The notes under the pieces: generated by a model | Told to the model about the DNA's origin: nothing | The model's database searches: none | What the model saw: only the letters and a program-made list of their open reading frames with translations | Shown here: piece by piece, positions 43,821 through 53,164 of the stretch | How the letters are laid out: every line of letters begins with the position of its first letter | How positions within the stretch are numbered: the first letter of the stretch is position 1 | From: Nitrospinaceae bacterium | Lineage (GTDB): Bacteria; Nitrospinota_A; UBA7883; JAJDBK01 | Direction: 5' to 3' | Assembly: GCA_029261405.1 (NCBI GenBank) | Contig: JAJDBK010000017.1 | Span: 1 to 64,000 of the forward strand | Length of the DNA: 64,000 nt | Position numbers and translations under genes: made by a program

Positions 43821-46339
43821 CCCCTCCGGGTAAAATAATAGACATAGACGCTTTCAAACAGAAAGACGAGAGTTTTTCGTCAGCTAAAACCCCAAAGGAT
43901 AAAAAACAGGTCAACCCGTCGGTATTGCGTAAAGAGATATTTTACGCAGGTATCCTTGTAGTTCTGGTTTCGCTGACACTGGCGTACATGATGACTCCGG
44001 CCAAAAAACGGGTCTTCACACCTCCGCCTGTCGGCGCTATCGCCGATATGGATATCAAAGCCACCGAGGATATGCTCGTGGTTGACGAGGAGTCTACGGA
44101 GAAGAACAGGAGCGGCGCCCGGAACCTTATCGCCGATGTTTACGATTTCGACGATAAGGTGGCTCTTGAAGTGGCGAAAAATATCGACAACGCCTTCGCT
44201 TATATCGCTTCAGCCTATATCACCCAGGCCGAACAAGCTTATCAAAACTCCATGGAGCGGCTCAGCGGAGACCGTCAACAGAAAACAGAAGAGGAGGCTG
44301 TAACAGGCTTGGCGACAGACGAAAAAGCCGAACTGGCGCGCCGTTTGTCCGAGGAGGAGAAGAGCCTCCGCAGGTTTGAAAATAGTGACGGGTTTAATAT
44401 CGTTGAAGCCGGTTTTATGGAAAGGCTCGGAGTGGAGCTTGATGAGAAAGCGTTAAAATCGGCCCGTTATTACCACTACTGGCCGAAAATAGGGGTTTTG
44501 GCTAAATCGGCGCTGACCGAAGCTTTTGCCAAGGGGATACTGACTTCGAAGAAAGAACTGCCCCCCTCGTCGGTGGCGGGAATCACTTTGAGGAGACTCT
44601 CCACAGGCAAAGAGAGTTCTATCAGAACTTTTGAAGATATTCTCGACAAGGGAGACGCCATAAAGTCGATCATACCTGAAATAAGCGGGTCTATCCGGGA
44701 AGACCGGCCTGGCCTCAAGCGATTGGCGCTTCAGATCACCAGCTTGTTGATGCAACCGAACGTTACCTTCAACAAGCTTGAAACATCCCTCAGAAAAGAG
44801 GAGGCCGGTAAAAAGGCGCCCCCGGTCTTTTTTCAGGTACAGAAAGGGGAGATGATCGTCCGGGAGGGTGAACGACTGACACCAGCTCATTTCACCAAAC
44901 TTTCCGCCATGGCCGGAACGGGAGATGATCGCGGGCGATTGGCTATTTTCCTCGGATTTTTCGCCGTCAACCTGGTGATCGCCATCATGTCCGCTTTCTT
45001 CCTGCAAAAGTTTCATGAGGAGATCCAGGGGGACAAAAAACTTCAGCTCTTGATGTCGCTGTTGGTTGTGGGGCATATCGGTCTTATCCAGGGGATAAAC
45101 AACGGGGCGGCCCTCTTTATTCCGCAAACCCCCGGTCTCGGCCTCGACAGTTATATGCTGGCGGCGCCATTGGTGTTCGGTCCGATGGTAGCGTCGATAT
45201 TCTTCACCACAGAGCTTACGTTAATATTCACCATCATAGTCTCCGCTTTAACCGGCCTGCTCCTGCGCGAGATGACGATTCTTCCGTTACTTACCATACT
45301 TGGTGGACTTATCTGCGCCTACCAGGTCCGTTCGTATCAGAGACGGGCGTCTATCCTTAAAGTGGGTCTGGCCGTGGCGCTGATGAACGTACTCGTAACC
45401 CAGTCGTTTGATACGATAGGCGCCAGATTCCTTTCGGAAAGCCGGTTACACGATGTGGCTTTTGCGTTTACCGGGGGAGCTTTGGCCGCTTTACTGGTCT
45501 CCGCTTTGGCGCCACTGATCGAGTCATTTTTTCCTGTTGTCTCCGACATTAAACTTCTGGAGTTATCGAGCCTCAACCATCCCCTGATGCGCAGGTTGAT
45601 TATGGAAGCGCCCGGCACCTACCACCATTCGATCATGGTCGGAGCTCTGTCGGAACAAGCGTGCAAATCGATCGGCGCCAACGACCTTCTGGCAAGGGTA
45701 GGCGCTCTTTTTCACGATATCGGCAAACTGAAAAAACCGCAATATTTCAGTGAAAACCAACGGAAAGGAGAGGAAAATCCGCACGACCGCCTGACTCCGA
45801 GCATGAGCTACCTTATAATCGTCAACCATATCAAAGAGGGGCAGGAGCTTGCAAGGCAGTATAAACTTCTTCCCCAGATAGCGGCTATGATCCCGGAGCA
45901 TCAGGGAACCCAACTCGTAAAATATTTCTACAGCAAAGCCAAAGAGAGTCAGGATATTTCCAGAGGCGAAGTCAAAGAGTCTGACTTCTGTTATCCAGGA
46001 CCGATTCCAGGCTCGCGAGAGTCGGCTTGTGTAGCCCTGGCCGACAGCCTCGAAGCGGCGGCGCGGGCATGCCAGAACCCGACACCCCTCAGGATAAGAG
46101 GGCTGGTTACAGAGGTGATAAACGACAAGTTCGTCCAGGGTCAGCTCGACAACAGCCATCTTACATTGCACGACCTGGCCGAGATAGCGGAGAGTTTCAC
46201 CCACTCTCTGACCCACATACATCACAGCAGGATACAATATCCGGAAGCCGTCACCGACAAGGATAAAAAGAACCCCAATGCGTCAAATCCAGATCAGCAA
46301 AAAGAGGCGAAAGGGAACGCCAGAAACCTCCGGGCTTAG
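43817..46339 (+). CDS. 7TM-HD domain phosphohydrolase (PgpH/YqfF family)
   Basis: An 840-residue membrane protein. An N-terminal helix (about residues 40-60), a large extracytoplasmic 7TMR-HDED domain (to about residue 370), seven helices (about 375-575), then a cytoplasmic HD domain with HHSIMVGALSEQA and LFHDIGKLKKP (about residues 595-650). PgpH in Firmicutes degrades c-di-AMP; whether that applies here is inference, as no c-di-AMP gene is in the window. The last 62 bases overlap ybeY. Confidence 0.9.
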   Translation: MTPPGKIIDIDAFKQKDESFSSAKTPKDKKQVNPSVLRKEIFYAGILVVLVSLTLAYMMTPAKKRVFTPPPVGAIADMDIKATEDMLVVDEESTEKNRSGARNLIADVYDFDDKVALEVAKNIDNAFAYIASAYITQAEQAYQNSMERLSGDRQQKTEEEAVTGLATDEKAELARRLSEEEKSLRRFENSDGFNIVEAGFMERLGVELDEKALKSARYYHYWPKIGVLAKSALTEAFAKGILTSKKELPPSSVAGITLRRLSTGKESSIRTFEDILDKGDAIKSIIPEISGSIREDRPGLKRLALQITSLLMQPNVTFNKLETSLRKEEAGKKAPPVFFQVQKGEMIVREGERLTPAHFTKLSAMAGTGDDRGRLAIFLGFFAVNLVIAIMSAFFLQKFHEEIQGDKKLQLLMSLLVVGHIGLIQGINNGAALFIPQTPGLGLDSYMLAAPLVFGPMVASIFFTTELTLIFTIIVSALTGLLLREMTILPLLTILGGLICAYQVRSYQRRASILKVGLAVALMNVLVTQSFDTIGARFLSESRLHDVAFAFTGGALAALLVSALAPLIESFFPVVSDIKLLELSSLNHPLMRRLIMEAPGTYHHSIMVGALSEQACKSIGANDLLARVGALFHDIGKLKKPQYFSENQRKGEENPHDRLTPSMSYLIIVNHIKEGQELARQYKLLPQIAAMIPEHQGTQLVKYFYSKAKESQDISRGEVKESDFCYPGPIPGSRESACVALADSLEAAARACQNPTPLRIRGLVTEVINDKFVQGQLDNSHLTLHDLAEIAESFTHSLTHIHHSRIQYPEAVTDKDKKNPNASNPDQQKEAKGNARNLRA

Positions 46340-46724
46340 AGAAAAAATCGGTTTGATTCTCGACTATGTGGGTCTTGATGATGTGGAGTTGAGCCTGCTC
46401 TTTACCACCGATAAACATATGCGGGCCTTGAACCTGGAATATCGTGGAATCGACTCCCCCACCGACGTTTTATCCTTCTCCCAACTTGAGGGTGATGACT
46501 CCGGGCTGAATCCTGAGATGCTCGGTGATCTGGTTATCTCCGTCGATACGGCGAAACGGTACGCCGATGAGGCGGGACGGAGCCTGCCAGATGAGATCGA
46601 CGCTCTTATGGTCCACGGAATCCTGCACCTGCTCGGTTACGACCACGAAACCGGCCCTGACGACTCCCGGAGAATGAAAGCCAAAGAGCGGGCGATACTT
46701 CGCAGGCTGGCGGCAGTCGGCTAG
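46278..46724 (+). CDS. ybeY: Endoribonuclease YbeY
   Basis: Single-strand RNase involved in 16S rRNA 3' maturation and ribosome quality control. The zinc motif is HGILHLLGYDH (H-x3-H-x5-H). At 148 residues from the ATG at 46278 it has standard length. This start overlaps the previous gene by 62 bases; the N-terminal residues QIQISKKRR would be the beginning of the fold. Confidence 0.95.
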   Translation: MRQIQISKKRRKGTPETSGLREKIGLILDYVGLDDVELSLLFTTDKHMRALNLEYRGIDSPTDVLSFSQLEGDDSGLNPEMLGDLVISVDTAKRYADEAGRSLPDEIDALMVHGILHLLGYDHETGPDDSRRMKAKERAILRRLAAVG

Positions 46725-46755
46725 CCCGACAGGAATGTTGTACAATCGAAACGAT

Positions 46756-47994
46756 ATGAAAACCCTTATCCTGACTATCGGTAACGAGGTCACATCTGGT
46801 CACACTGTAAATACCAACGCCGCCTTTATTGCAGAATTGCTGGAGGAGGTAGGGCTTACACCAGATCGGGTGGTGACTATAAGGGATGAACCGGTAGATC
46901 TGGTTCGTGATATCAGACAGGCGGTTAAAAAGTTCGGTGTTGTAATAATCACAGGCGGACTCGGGCCGACCCACGACGATGTCACGAAACCCGCACTATG
47001 CAAGGTTTTTAAAGCGCCGCTGGTTCACGACCCTGCAATCCTCAAGAGGGTTAAACGGTTCTTTGCGCGCATTGATAAACCGATGTTACCTGTCAACAAA
47101 GGACAGGCGGATGTGCCTGAAGGTTTTACAGCCCTGGATAACAAGTGGGGTACCGCTCCTGGACTTTTTTACGATACAGGTAGTTCGCTACTCTTCTCCC
47201 TGCCGGGTGTTCCGAGGGAGATGCGTGGACTGATGAAAAATGAAGTTATGCCGATTCTGAAAAAAAAGGTGTCGGGCAGGGCCATTTCGCGCATGGTATT
47301 CAGGACGGCTGGAATAGGCGAAACCGGTGTCAGCGAACTGATTGAAAATACCGGCGCTCTAAACGAAGCGGAGGTTGCTTTTCTGCCGAAATCTGGACGA
47401 GTCGATGTTCGGGTAACGGTAAACGATACCGATGAAACAAGGGCGAAAACCCGCCTCAAAGGCGTGACGAAAAAAATCGGGAAAGTTTTAGCTCCATATG
47501 TTTTCGGGAAAAACGATATCACCCTTGAACAGGCTGTGGGAAAATCGCTTCTAAAACAGGGGTTTACAATTGCCTGCGCCGAAAGTTGTACCGGGGGGAT
47601 GTTCGCAGGCGCCATAACCTCGGTCCCCGGTTCGTCTCGCTATTTTCTGGAGGGAGCCGTTACATACAGCGACTCCGCGAAGATGAAACGATTGAAGGTA
47701 AAAGGGGTTACCATTAAAAAATATGGAGCGGTGTCAGAACAGGTGGCTATGGAAATGGCGAAGGGGATATGCGAAACTTCTGGCGCAACAGTAGGTATCT
47801 CCGCCACAGGTGTCGCCGGACCTTCGGGTGGCTCGAAAGAAAAACCTGTAGGGCTTGTATATCTTGGCCTATGTATAGATGGCGAGGTTACAGCGCAAAC
47901 GAAAAACTACCGGTTCGACCGGGTAACCAACCAGAACAGAACGGTTAACGATATGCTAACCTGGCTCTATTTTGAACTGAAAGCGAGACGATGA
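46756..47994 (+). CDS. cinA: CinA-family NMN amidohydrolase
   Basis: 412 residues from the ATG at 46756 (start of [15 protein letters not shown]). The N-terminal MoCF-like domain contains [12 protein letters not shown]. The C-terminal nicotinamide-nucleotide amidase domain (about residues 255-412) has [16 protein letters not shown] and [11 protein letters not shown]. It recycles pyridine nucleotides. It ends in an ATGA overlap with rpe. Confidence 0.93.
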   Translation: MKTLILTIGNEVTSGHTVNTNAAFIAELLEEVGLTPDRVVTIRDEPVDLVRDIRQAVKKFGVVIITGGLGPTHDDVTKPALCKVFKAPLVHDPAILKRVKRFFARIDKPMLPVNKGQADVPEGFTALDNKWGTAPGLFYDTGSSLLFSLPGVPREMRGLMKNEVMPILKKKVSGRAISRMVFRTAGIGETGVSELIENTGALNEAEVAFLPKSGRVDVRVTVNDTDETRAKTRLKGVTKKIGKVLAPYVFGKNDITLEQAVGKSLLKQGFTIACAESCTGGMFAGAITSVPGSSRYFLEGAVTYSDSAKMKRLKVKGVTIKKYGAVSEQVAMEMAKGICETSGATVGISATGVAGPSGGSKEKPVGLVYLGLCIDGEVTAQTKNYRFDRVTNQNRTVNDMLTWLYFELKARR

Positions 47995-48662
47995 CTATAC
48001 CTGAAAAACAACGTGAAATAATTGTGGCCCCATCCTTGTTGTCGGCTGATTTTGGACGGCTGGCCGAAGAGGTGAAAGCTGTTGAAGAGGCGGGGGCGGA
48101 CTGGATTCACGTCGATGTGATGGATGGTCATTTTGTGCCGAACATAACTATCGGTCCGCTGGTAGTTGATGGTTTACGGAAATATACAAAACTGCCGCTC
48201 GACGTACATCTGATGATAGAAAATCCCGACCTCTACATCCCGGAATTCGCCAAAGCTGGCGCAGACATTATCACCGTGCATCAGGAAGCGTGCCCACACC
48301 TGCACCGGACTATCGGCCTGATAAAAAGCCTCGGCAAAAAAGCGGGAGTTTCAATCAACCCGGCCACACCAGTGAGTATGCTCGAAGAGATAATTTTCGA
48401 TGTCGATCTGGTCCTGATAATGTCGGTGAACCCCGGTTTCGGAGGCCAGTCATTTATCAAAAACGCCCTGAGCAGAGCCGAGCTGATTAAAGAGATGTGC
48501 GACGAGTTCGAGCTTGATGTCGATATAGAAATGGACGGTGGTATCAGCCCGAAAAACTGCGCCGAAGTAAAAGCCTCCGGCGTAAACGCCATGGTGGCCG
48601 GGTCGGCTGTTTTCAAGAGCGGCGACTACAAGGCGACTATCACGGCGATCCGGGAAGGGTGA
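47991..48662 (+). CDS. rpe: Ribulose-phosphate 3-epimerase
   Basis: Interconverts ribulose-5-P and xylulose-5-P in the pentose phosphate pathway. A 223-residue TIM barrel with [24 protein letters not shown] (metal-binding His/Asp), HLMIENP and [11 protein letters not shown]. The ATG overlaps the cinA stop. Confidence 0.96.
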   Translation: MTIPEKQREIIVAPSLLSADFGRLAEEVKAVEEAGADWIHVDVMDGHFVPNITIGPLVVDGLRKYTKLPLDVHLMIENPDLYIPEFAKAGADIITVHQEACPHLHRTIGLIKSLGKKAGVSINPATPVSMLEEIIFDVDLVLIMSVNPGFGGQSFIKNALSRAELIKEMCDEFELDVDIEMDGGISPKNCAEVKASGVNAMVAGSAVFKSGDYKATITAIREG

Positions 48663-48721
48663 TTTATTTATATTATTACTTATGATACTATAACAGTAGA
48701 TCTTGAGTGTTGAGCGAAAAA

Positions 48722-48929
48722 ATGAGCGAAATAATTTTTCCTTGTTGAAGAGGCTCCTGAGGGTGGGTTTACAGCAAGGGCCCTTGGTGAGTCGATCTTC
48801 ACAGAAGCCGATGACCAGGACGCTCTCAGGATAAACGTTCGTGCGGCTGTCGCCTGCCATTACGATGAAGGCTCCGCCCCGAAAGTGATTCGTCTTCACT
48901 TTGTAAAAGAAGAACTGATCACATTATGA
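48722..48929 (+). pseudogene. Frameshifted antitoxin-like gene preceding hicA
   Basis: The ATG at 48722 reads MSEIIF and then stops (CCT TGT TGA). One base out of frame, a coherent 60-residue sequence runs from LVEEAPEGGFTARALGES to VIRLHFVKEELITL and ends at 48929, overlapping the HicA-like ATG. Proteins of this pattern accompany HicA toxins. An extra T in the T-run at 48735-48739 explains the shift; a programmed slip is possible but less likely. Confidence 0.6.
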
Positions 48930-49168
48930 AGCTCCCCCGTTCATTGAGCGGGTCGGAACTTGTAAAAATCTTGCGGCGTGTTGGATACGATGTCACGCGC
49001 CAGACGGGGAGCCACATCAGACTTACGCATAAGAAACCTTTTCCCCATCATGTGACTATTCCTAATCATGATCCCCTTCGCATTGGGGCTTTGTCATCCT
49101 GGATGGTATTTTATGCAAGTGTAAATTTTACGTTCAATGAGCGAAGCATATCCCATGTGTTTACATAA
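48926..49168 (+). pseudogene. HicA/YcfA-like toxin, C-terminus replaced
   Basis: Residues 1-58 follow the HicA fold: SGSELVKILRRVGYDVTRQ, GSHIRLTH with the catalytic His, then NHDPLRIGALSS. After that the sequence (WMVFYASVNFTFN) no longer matches; the last helix is missing and the frame runs into the 3' end of the neighbouring minus-strand PIN-like gene. With the frameshifted partner this is a decaying toxin-antitoxin pair. Confidence 0.6.
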
Positions 49169-49602
49169 GGAACATTAAAATGCCCACAAACATTTGGAAT
49201 CTTCACCTTTTGGGAGTGTTGACTAACAAATGCCTCTTGAGTTACGACAGTGTCAGAATTTACCCGGGCGTGAGCAATTACCCAAGGGTCAGCTTTTGCC
49301 AAAAATTCCTTCACGTTGTTTTCGGGATAATTGTTTTTTACATAATCAGCAATCCGCCCAAGTTCCAATTGGACAGTGCCATTAGGTTCCACAAACATTC
49401 CGGTATCTTTTCGTTCTTTCGCCCATAAGGCGAGTTTGTCATCACCGTCTGCTAATTCTGAAAACACCATCGTCGAGCTATAGATCACTCCCCTTTCGGA
49501 TTGCTGATCAAGCAAATCCCAAAATGCTGGCATAAAGTCCATACCATAAGGCCCATTTTTAGCTTGGATATAAACATTTGAGTCCAAACAAAAATTAGGC
49601 AT
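49111..49602 (-). CDS. PIN-like DUF4411 protein (putative toxin)
   Basis: A 163-residue protein. FCLDSNVYIQAKNGPYG at the N-terminus carries the first PIN-type aspartate. YSSTMVFSELADGDD and AKADPWVIAHAR supply further conserved acidic residues. VVTQEAFV and KVKIPNVCGHFNVP match the DUF4411 C-terminus. It overlaps the upstream XRE-ImmA gene by 8 bases. The pair is a recurrent toxin-antitoxin-like arrangement, so RNase activity is likely but not shown. Confidence 0.75.
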   Translation of the reverse strand: MPNFCLDSNVYIQAKNGPYGMDFMPAFWDLLDQQSERGVIYSSTMVFSELADGDDKLALWAKERKDTGMFVEPNGTVQLELGRIADYVKNNYPENNVKEFLAKADPWVIAHARVNSDTVVTQEAFVSQHSQKVKIPNVCGHFNVPYVNTWDMLRSLNVKFTLA

Positions 49603-50782
49603 TTTCTCGCTTCCGCACTCCTAAATTATCAGCAATGTAGTACAGTGTTTTTACTCTTTTAACATTTGCCAATCTCGCGGCATCCCTGAATAAAAGCCGC
49701 CCTTCAAATGTTGCGGATATAACTGCGTTCAGAAATCTACTGCCTAAACGAACTTTGAGCGTTGAATAGAAATCGCCTCCACTACCAGTTTGGCGGGATT
49801 TATGTTTCTTTATCTCCTCTAATTCACGTTCGTACTGTTCTTGAAATTCAAACCTACTAATCCGATTTAGTTCCAGCGCTCTTCGAAGAATTACAATGGA
49901 GCTGACTCGATAGCGACGAACCAAGCTGTTAACATTGTCCCCAATATCAACATTTCGATCCCAGCTATCCACAAACTGTTTGCTTGGGACAAGTAATTCA
50001 GCCGCCACTTTATTACAAAAGTTTTCAATCTCCTTTGCATCACCGGCGCCGACTCTGCCAAGGTCAGGGTCAGAGATTCCGCTCTCTCCAACCCATATGT
50101 GTGCGAGTTCATGAGCTAATGTGAATATTTGTGCGGCTTTGGAGTCTTTTCCATTCAAAAATACCAGTGGTGCCAAAGCATCACTAATTGCAAATCCACG
50201 AAACTCTTGAACCGACAAAGGTCGGCTCGTATTATTTCCAACCACTCCATTACGCAAAACCAATATCCCGGACTCTTCTGTTGCAAACATGAATTTCCGG
50301 AGAAAATCCTCCCAGCTAGAAGAATTCTCCCTTGCAACAGAATTTAGTTGCAGAGTATCAGCAATATCTTCAGCCACATCTTCCGGGGAATCTTCGATGG
50401 AAAAACTAGCCACGAAAGGCAGTTCTGTTTCTCCAACTTCTCTTTGGTATTCCTGATACCACTGCTGTTTAGTCAAAGTATCACTTAGAAGGTCAGAGAA
50501 TTCCAAACTAATTGTCTCGTGTTCGACATTTCTGATAGTGCGTAAATCTGGTAAACCCAGCTTTTCTCTTGGAGGGGAAGACAAAAACAGGTATCCAAAT
50601 GGAACATGTAGTTTATCCGCAAGCGTTTGGGCCTGATGGAATGTAGGATGGGCATCCCCAGTCTCCCAAGAAAGCAAGCGTTCTTCCTTGACAGGAATCT
50701 TCGCAGCAAGCCCGCTGGTGGAGAGTTGAGACCGTTCACGGGCCCAACGCAGGATTTCTGGTTTTATTAGAGCTTCAGTCAT
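49595..50782 (-). CDS. XRE-type HTH protein with ImmA/IrrE metallopeptidase domain
   Basis: A 395-residue protein. The N-terminal helix-turn-helix (about residues 12-65) includes STSGLAAKIPVKEERLLSWE. The ImmA/IrrE (DUF955) domain has HELAHIWVG near residues 225-233 with a downstream acidic ligand in the helix carrying EIENFCNKVAAELLVP. It is likely the antitoxin/regulator of the PIN-like protein, with proteolysis possibly controlling release. Base composition is more AT-rich than the neighbours, consistent with transfer. Confidence 0.8.
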   Translation of the reverse strand: MTEALIKPEILRWARERSQLSTSGLAAKIPVKEERLLSWETGDAHPTFHQAQTLADKLHVPFGYLFLSSPPREKLGLPDLRTIRNVEHETISLEFSDLLSDTLTKQQWYQEYQREVGETELPFVASFSIEDSPEDVAEDIADTLQLNSVARENSSSWEDFLRKFMFATEESGILVLRNGVVGNNTSRPLSVQEFRGFAISDALAPLVFLNGKDSKAAQIFTLAHELAHIWVGESGISDPDLGRVGAGDAKEIENFCNKVAAELLVPSKQFVDSWDRNVDIGDNVNSLVRRYRVSSIVILRRALELNRISRFEFQEQYERELEEIKKHKSRQTGSGGDFYSTLKVRLGSRFLNAVISATFEGRLLFRDAARLANVKRVKTLYYIADNLGVRKRENA

Positions 50783-50885
50783 ATTTTTACATTATCGCAT
50801 CATCAGTCTATCGCAATTCCTGGAAATATTTAAGCTTTGAATTGTGACCAGCCTTGTTCTATAACCGGGTATAAGTAAATGAGAA

Positions 50886-50918
50886 CGAGAAAGGGGGCGG
50901 TCAGCGAGAAAGGGGGCG
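50886..50918 (+). repeat. Pair of 14-bp direct repeats
   Basis: CGAGAAAGGGGGCG occurs at 50886-50899 and again at 50905-50918, a 19-bp spacing, upstream of the XRE-ImmA gene (on its 5' side) and of the hicB fragment. It might be an operator or a remnant of a mobile junction. Confidence 0.5.
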
Positions 50919-51023
50919 AGTCTCGCATCTTGATATATCATAAAGCGGTCTGATCTCCGGGGCGGAATAATTTTAGCCTCCTTTCAGGGAAGGTTTCTAA
51001 TCAATACAAATTTGGAGACACCC

Positions 51024-51179
51024 ATGAAATATTACGCATTTGAAATCGTGATAGAAAAAGAGAGCGAGGATGAAGGGTATTCCGCCTACAGCCCCACTCT
51101 TCCCGGTTGTTTTAGCAATGGTAAGACCATAGAGGAGGCAAAACGGAACAACAATAACGGCCCTCCTTACGTTCAATAA
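51024..51179 (+). pseudogene. HicB-like antitoxin, 3'-truncated
   Basis: Begins MKYYAFEIVIEKESEDEGYS and continues with AYSPTLPGCFSNGKTIEEAK, the N-terminal half of HicB antitoxins. After AKRN the match stops and a stop codon follows at 51177. The C-terminal DNA-binding part is absent and no hicA lies beside it. The next 80 bases lead into the 3' end of the NrfD gene. Confidence 0.65.
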
Positions 51180-51260
51180 CCTTCAGATGGTCTGATGGCG
51201 TCTGTTCAGGGATTGCGCGAAAGCGACCCTCTTCTACATCAGTGGATGGCGCCCGCCATG

Positions 51261-52412
51261 CTAATGAGCCGCTTCTCTTGGTGGGAAGATTTTCATCAGG
51301 ATGTAGAGGAAGAGGAAAGGGAGCAACGTCAGCCCTATGGTCATGAGGATTCCTTCCTTTTCGAGCCATTCCACGTTAAACGCCCTGAAGCCCACACCGC
51401 TTTTCGAGAAGAGTTGACCGCCGATAATGACGTTCCATCTCATCATCCATACTTCGAATATCGAGGTTACAGACGCGATAATCGCAAGCCTTGTATAGAG
51501 CGCTTCGTTCTCTTTTATGAAGATCATTATCGTCAGCAGTACGAAAGAGACCACAACACCGATTCCGAGTTGCATGATAACAAAGGTCTCCCATAGCCAA
51601 TCGGCAAGGAGGGTCGATATGACCACCCATGCGTCGGACGATTCGTAGAAGAAGAAGAGTATTTCAAGCCCCTCGGAGATCACATAACCGAGCATCGAAA
51701 GCCAGAGGAAGAAGCAGAGTGATCGGAGACATTCAAACGAGCGGGTCAATATCCCCTTATTGGAAAACCAGATGTAGAGCAGGATGACAAGCGCCAGACC
51801 AGACAAGATCGCCGAGAGGAGGAAGACCTGCGGCATCAACGGCGTTGACCACCACGGATTCGATTTGAGCGACCCGAAAAGGAAACCTACATAACCGTGC
51901 AACGTACACGCCGCCGGGATGCCGAGTAGCGCAAGCACGTTTATAACTTTTCTGTCAGCTTTTCTCGTCTCTTCGTTTATATCGGTAACGCCCAACGCCA
52001 GAACGCCCCAGAACATACGTTGCACCCCGCCACCACTGAATCGATAGTTGTGAACAATATCCTCCCGGTACGACACAAGAATCTCGAGTATCAGCACAAT
52101 AAGATAGAAGGAGTAGATAAAACCGAACCCGGCGATGGCAGAGTGCCAATGCGGGGTTATCATGATATTGAATGAGCGCTCCGGGTGACCGAGGTGGACG
52201 AGGAGCGGAAGTGTGACGCAGAGCATGAACGACAGGGAGACCAGCAGGGCAAAACGGCTGACCGGTTTCATCTCCTCACGCCCAAAGACATGGTAGAGGG
52301 CCGATGCGATAAACGCCCCCGCCACAAGCCCCGTTATAAATGGATATGTGACGATCATCAGCGACCAGAATATGTGGATATCGTTCGGGTAGAGGTATTC
52401 GGAGTATGTCAT
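51261..52412 (-). CDS. nrfD: NrfD/PsrC-type quinol-interacting membrane subunit
   Basis: A 383-residue membrane protein with about nine to ten helices of the NrfD/PsrC family, which exchange electrons with menaquinone. LLVHLGHPERSFN is the typical segment on the quinone side. It is the last gene of the eight-gene cytochrome operon, 6 bases after its FeS partner. It is expected to anchor the FeS subunit and link it to the quinone pool. Confidence 0.88.
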   Translation of the reverse strand: MTYSEYLYPNDIHIFWSLMIVTYPFITGLVAGAFIASALYHVFGREEMKPVSRFALLVSLSFMLCVTLPLLVHLGHPERSFNIMITPHWHSAIAGFGFIYSFYLIVLILEILVSYREDIVHNYRFSGGGVQRMFWGVLALGVTDINEETRKADRKVINVLALLGIPAACTLHGYVGFLFGSLKSNPWWSTPLMPQVFLLSAILSGLALVILLYIWFSNKGILTRSFECLRSLCFFLWLSMLGYVISEGLEILFFFYESSDAWVVISTLLADWLWETFVIMQLGIGVVVSFVLLTIMIFIKENEALYTRLAIIASVTSIFEVWMMRWNVIIGGQLFSKSGVGFRAFNVEWLEKEGILMTIGLTLLPFLFLYILMKIFPPREAAH

Positions 52413-52418
52413 GATCTT

Positions 52419-53156
52419 TTACCTGACCGCCTTGTCAATGCCGATGTAGAAACAGAACGGTTCGGTATTCAACTCCGGTTTCAGCACGTTGGTCAAGGCG
52501 GTCGATAGTATCTTTCGTATCTCGGAGCCTTTCTCCTTCAGGTCGCCGAATTTCCTGGCCCCGGTAGGGCAGACGGTGACACAAGCGGGTTGTAGACCTT
52601 TGGTTATTCTGTGGAAACACCAGGTGCATTTGTCCGCCGTATGGGTTCGCGGGTCGATATAACGGGAGCCGTAAGGGCAGGCCTGCACACAATATCCGCA
52701 ACCGATGCAACGTTGTTTATCGACCAGCACCACCCCTTGCGGCGATATGTAAGATGCGTTAACAGGGCATACCTGGGCGCACGGTGTATGCCGACAGTGG
52801 TTGCATAGTTTCGGGACGAAGAATCCTTTGGTCGGTTTTGCGTCTTTGGCGGGGTTATCGACCGATACGAATCCATTCTTGCCACCGTTCGGCGAATCGA
52901 CGTAGACATGGTCGTCCTCCGTAACCTGATAACGCTCCACCCACGTCCGGAAGAAGGCTGGAGGCACATCGTTCTCCCGTTTGTCGGCCCGCACACACGC
53001 GCCGCAACCGATGCAGGCGTTGATGTCGATAATGTATACCCAATAATGCTCGAACCAGTCGGGCGACTCTTCGGCTGTCAGACCTTTCGGGATAAAGACC
53101 GCCAACATTCCGCCTAGTCCGGCTTTAATAATGTCCCGCCGTGTTTTATCCGCCAT
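52419..53156 (-). CDS. nrfC: Tat-exported four-cluster ferredoxin subunit (PsrB/NrfC-like)
   Basis: 245 residues from the ATG at 53156. A Tat signal (KTRRDIIKAGLGGML) indicates export. Cysteine groups lie at 48/51/54, 118/121/126/130, 150/153/156/160 and 177/180/192/196. The fourth cysteine of the first group is aspartate (D58), so one cluster may be [3Fe-4S] or Asp-ligated. It is the electron carrier between the multiheme cytochromes and NrfD. A longer frame to 53318 overlaps the tetraheme gene and lacks a signal peptide. Confidence 0.88.
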   Translation of the reverse strand: MADKTRRDIIKAGLGGMLAVFIPKGLTAEESPDWFEHYWVYIIDINACIGCGACVRADKRENDVPPAFFRTWVERYQVTEDDHVYVDSPNGGKNGFVSVDNPAKDAKPTKGFFVPKLCNHCRHTPCAQVCPVNASYISPQGVVLVDKQRCIGCGYCVQACPYGSRYIDPRTHTADKCTWCFHRITKGLQPACVTVCPTGARKFGDLKEKGSEIRKILSTALTNVLKPELNTEPFCFYIGIDKAVR

Positions 53157-53164
53157 GATCCGAC

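Noticed and set aside
51112-51369. Minus-strand frame over the hicB fragment and NrfD 3' end
   Set aside because: It overlaps the NrfD gene out of frame and shows no protein-like pattern.
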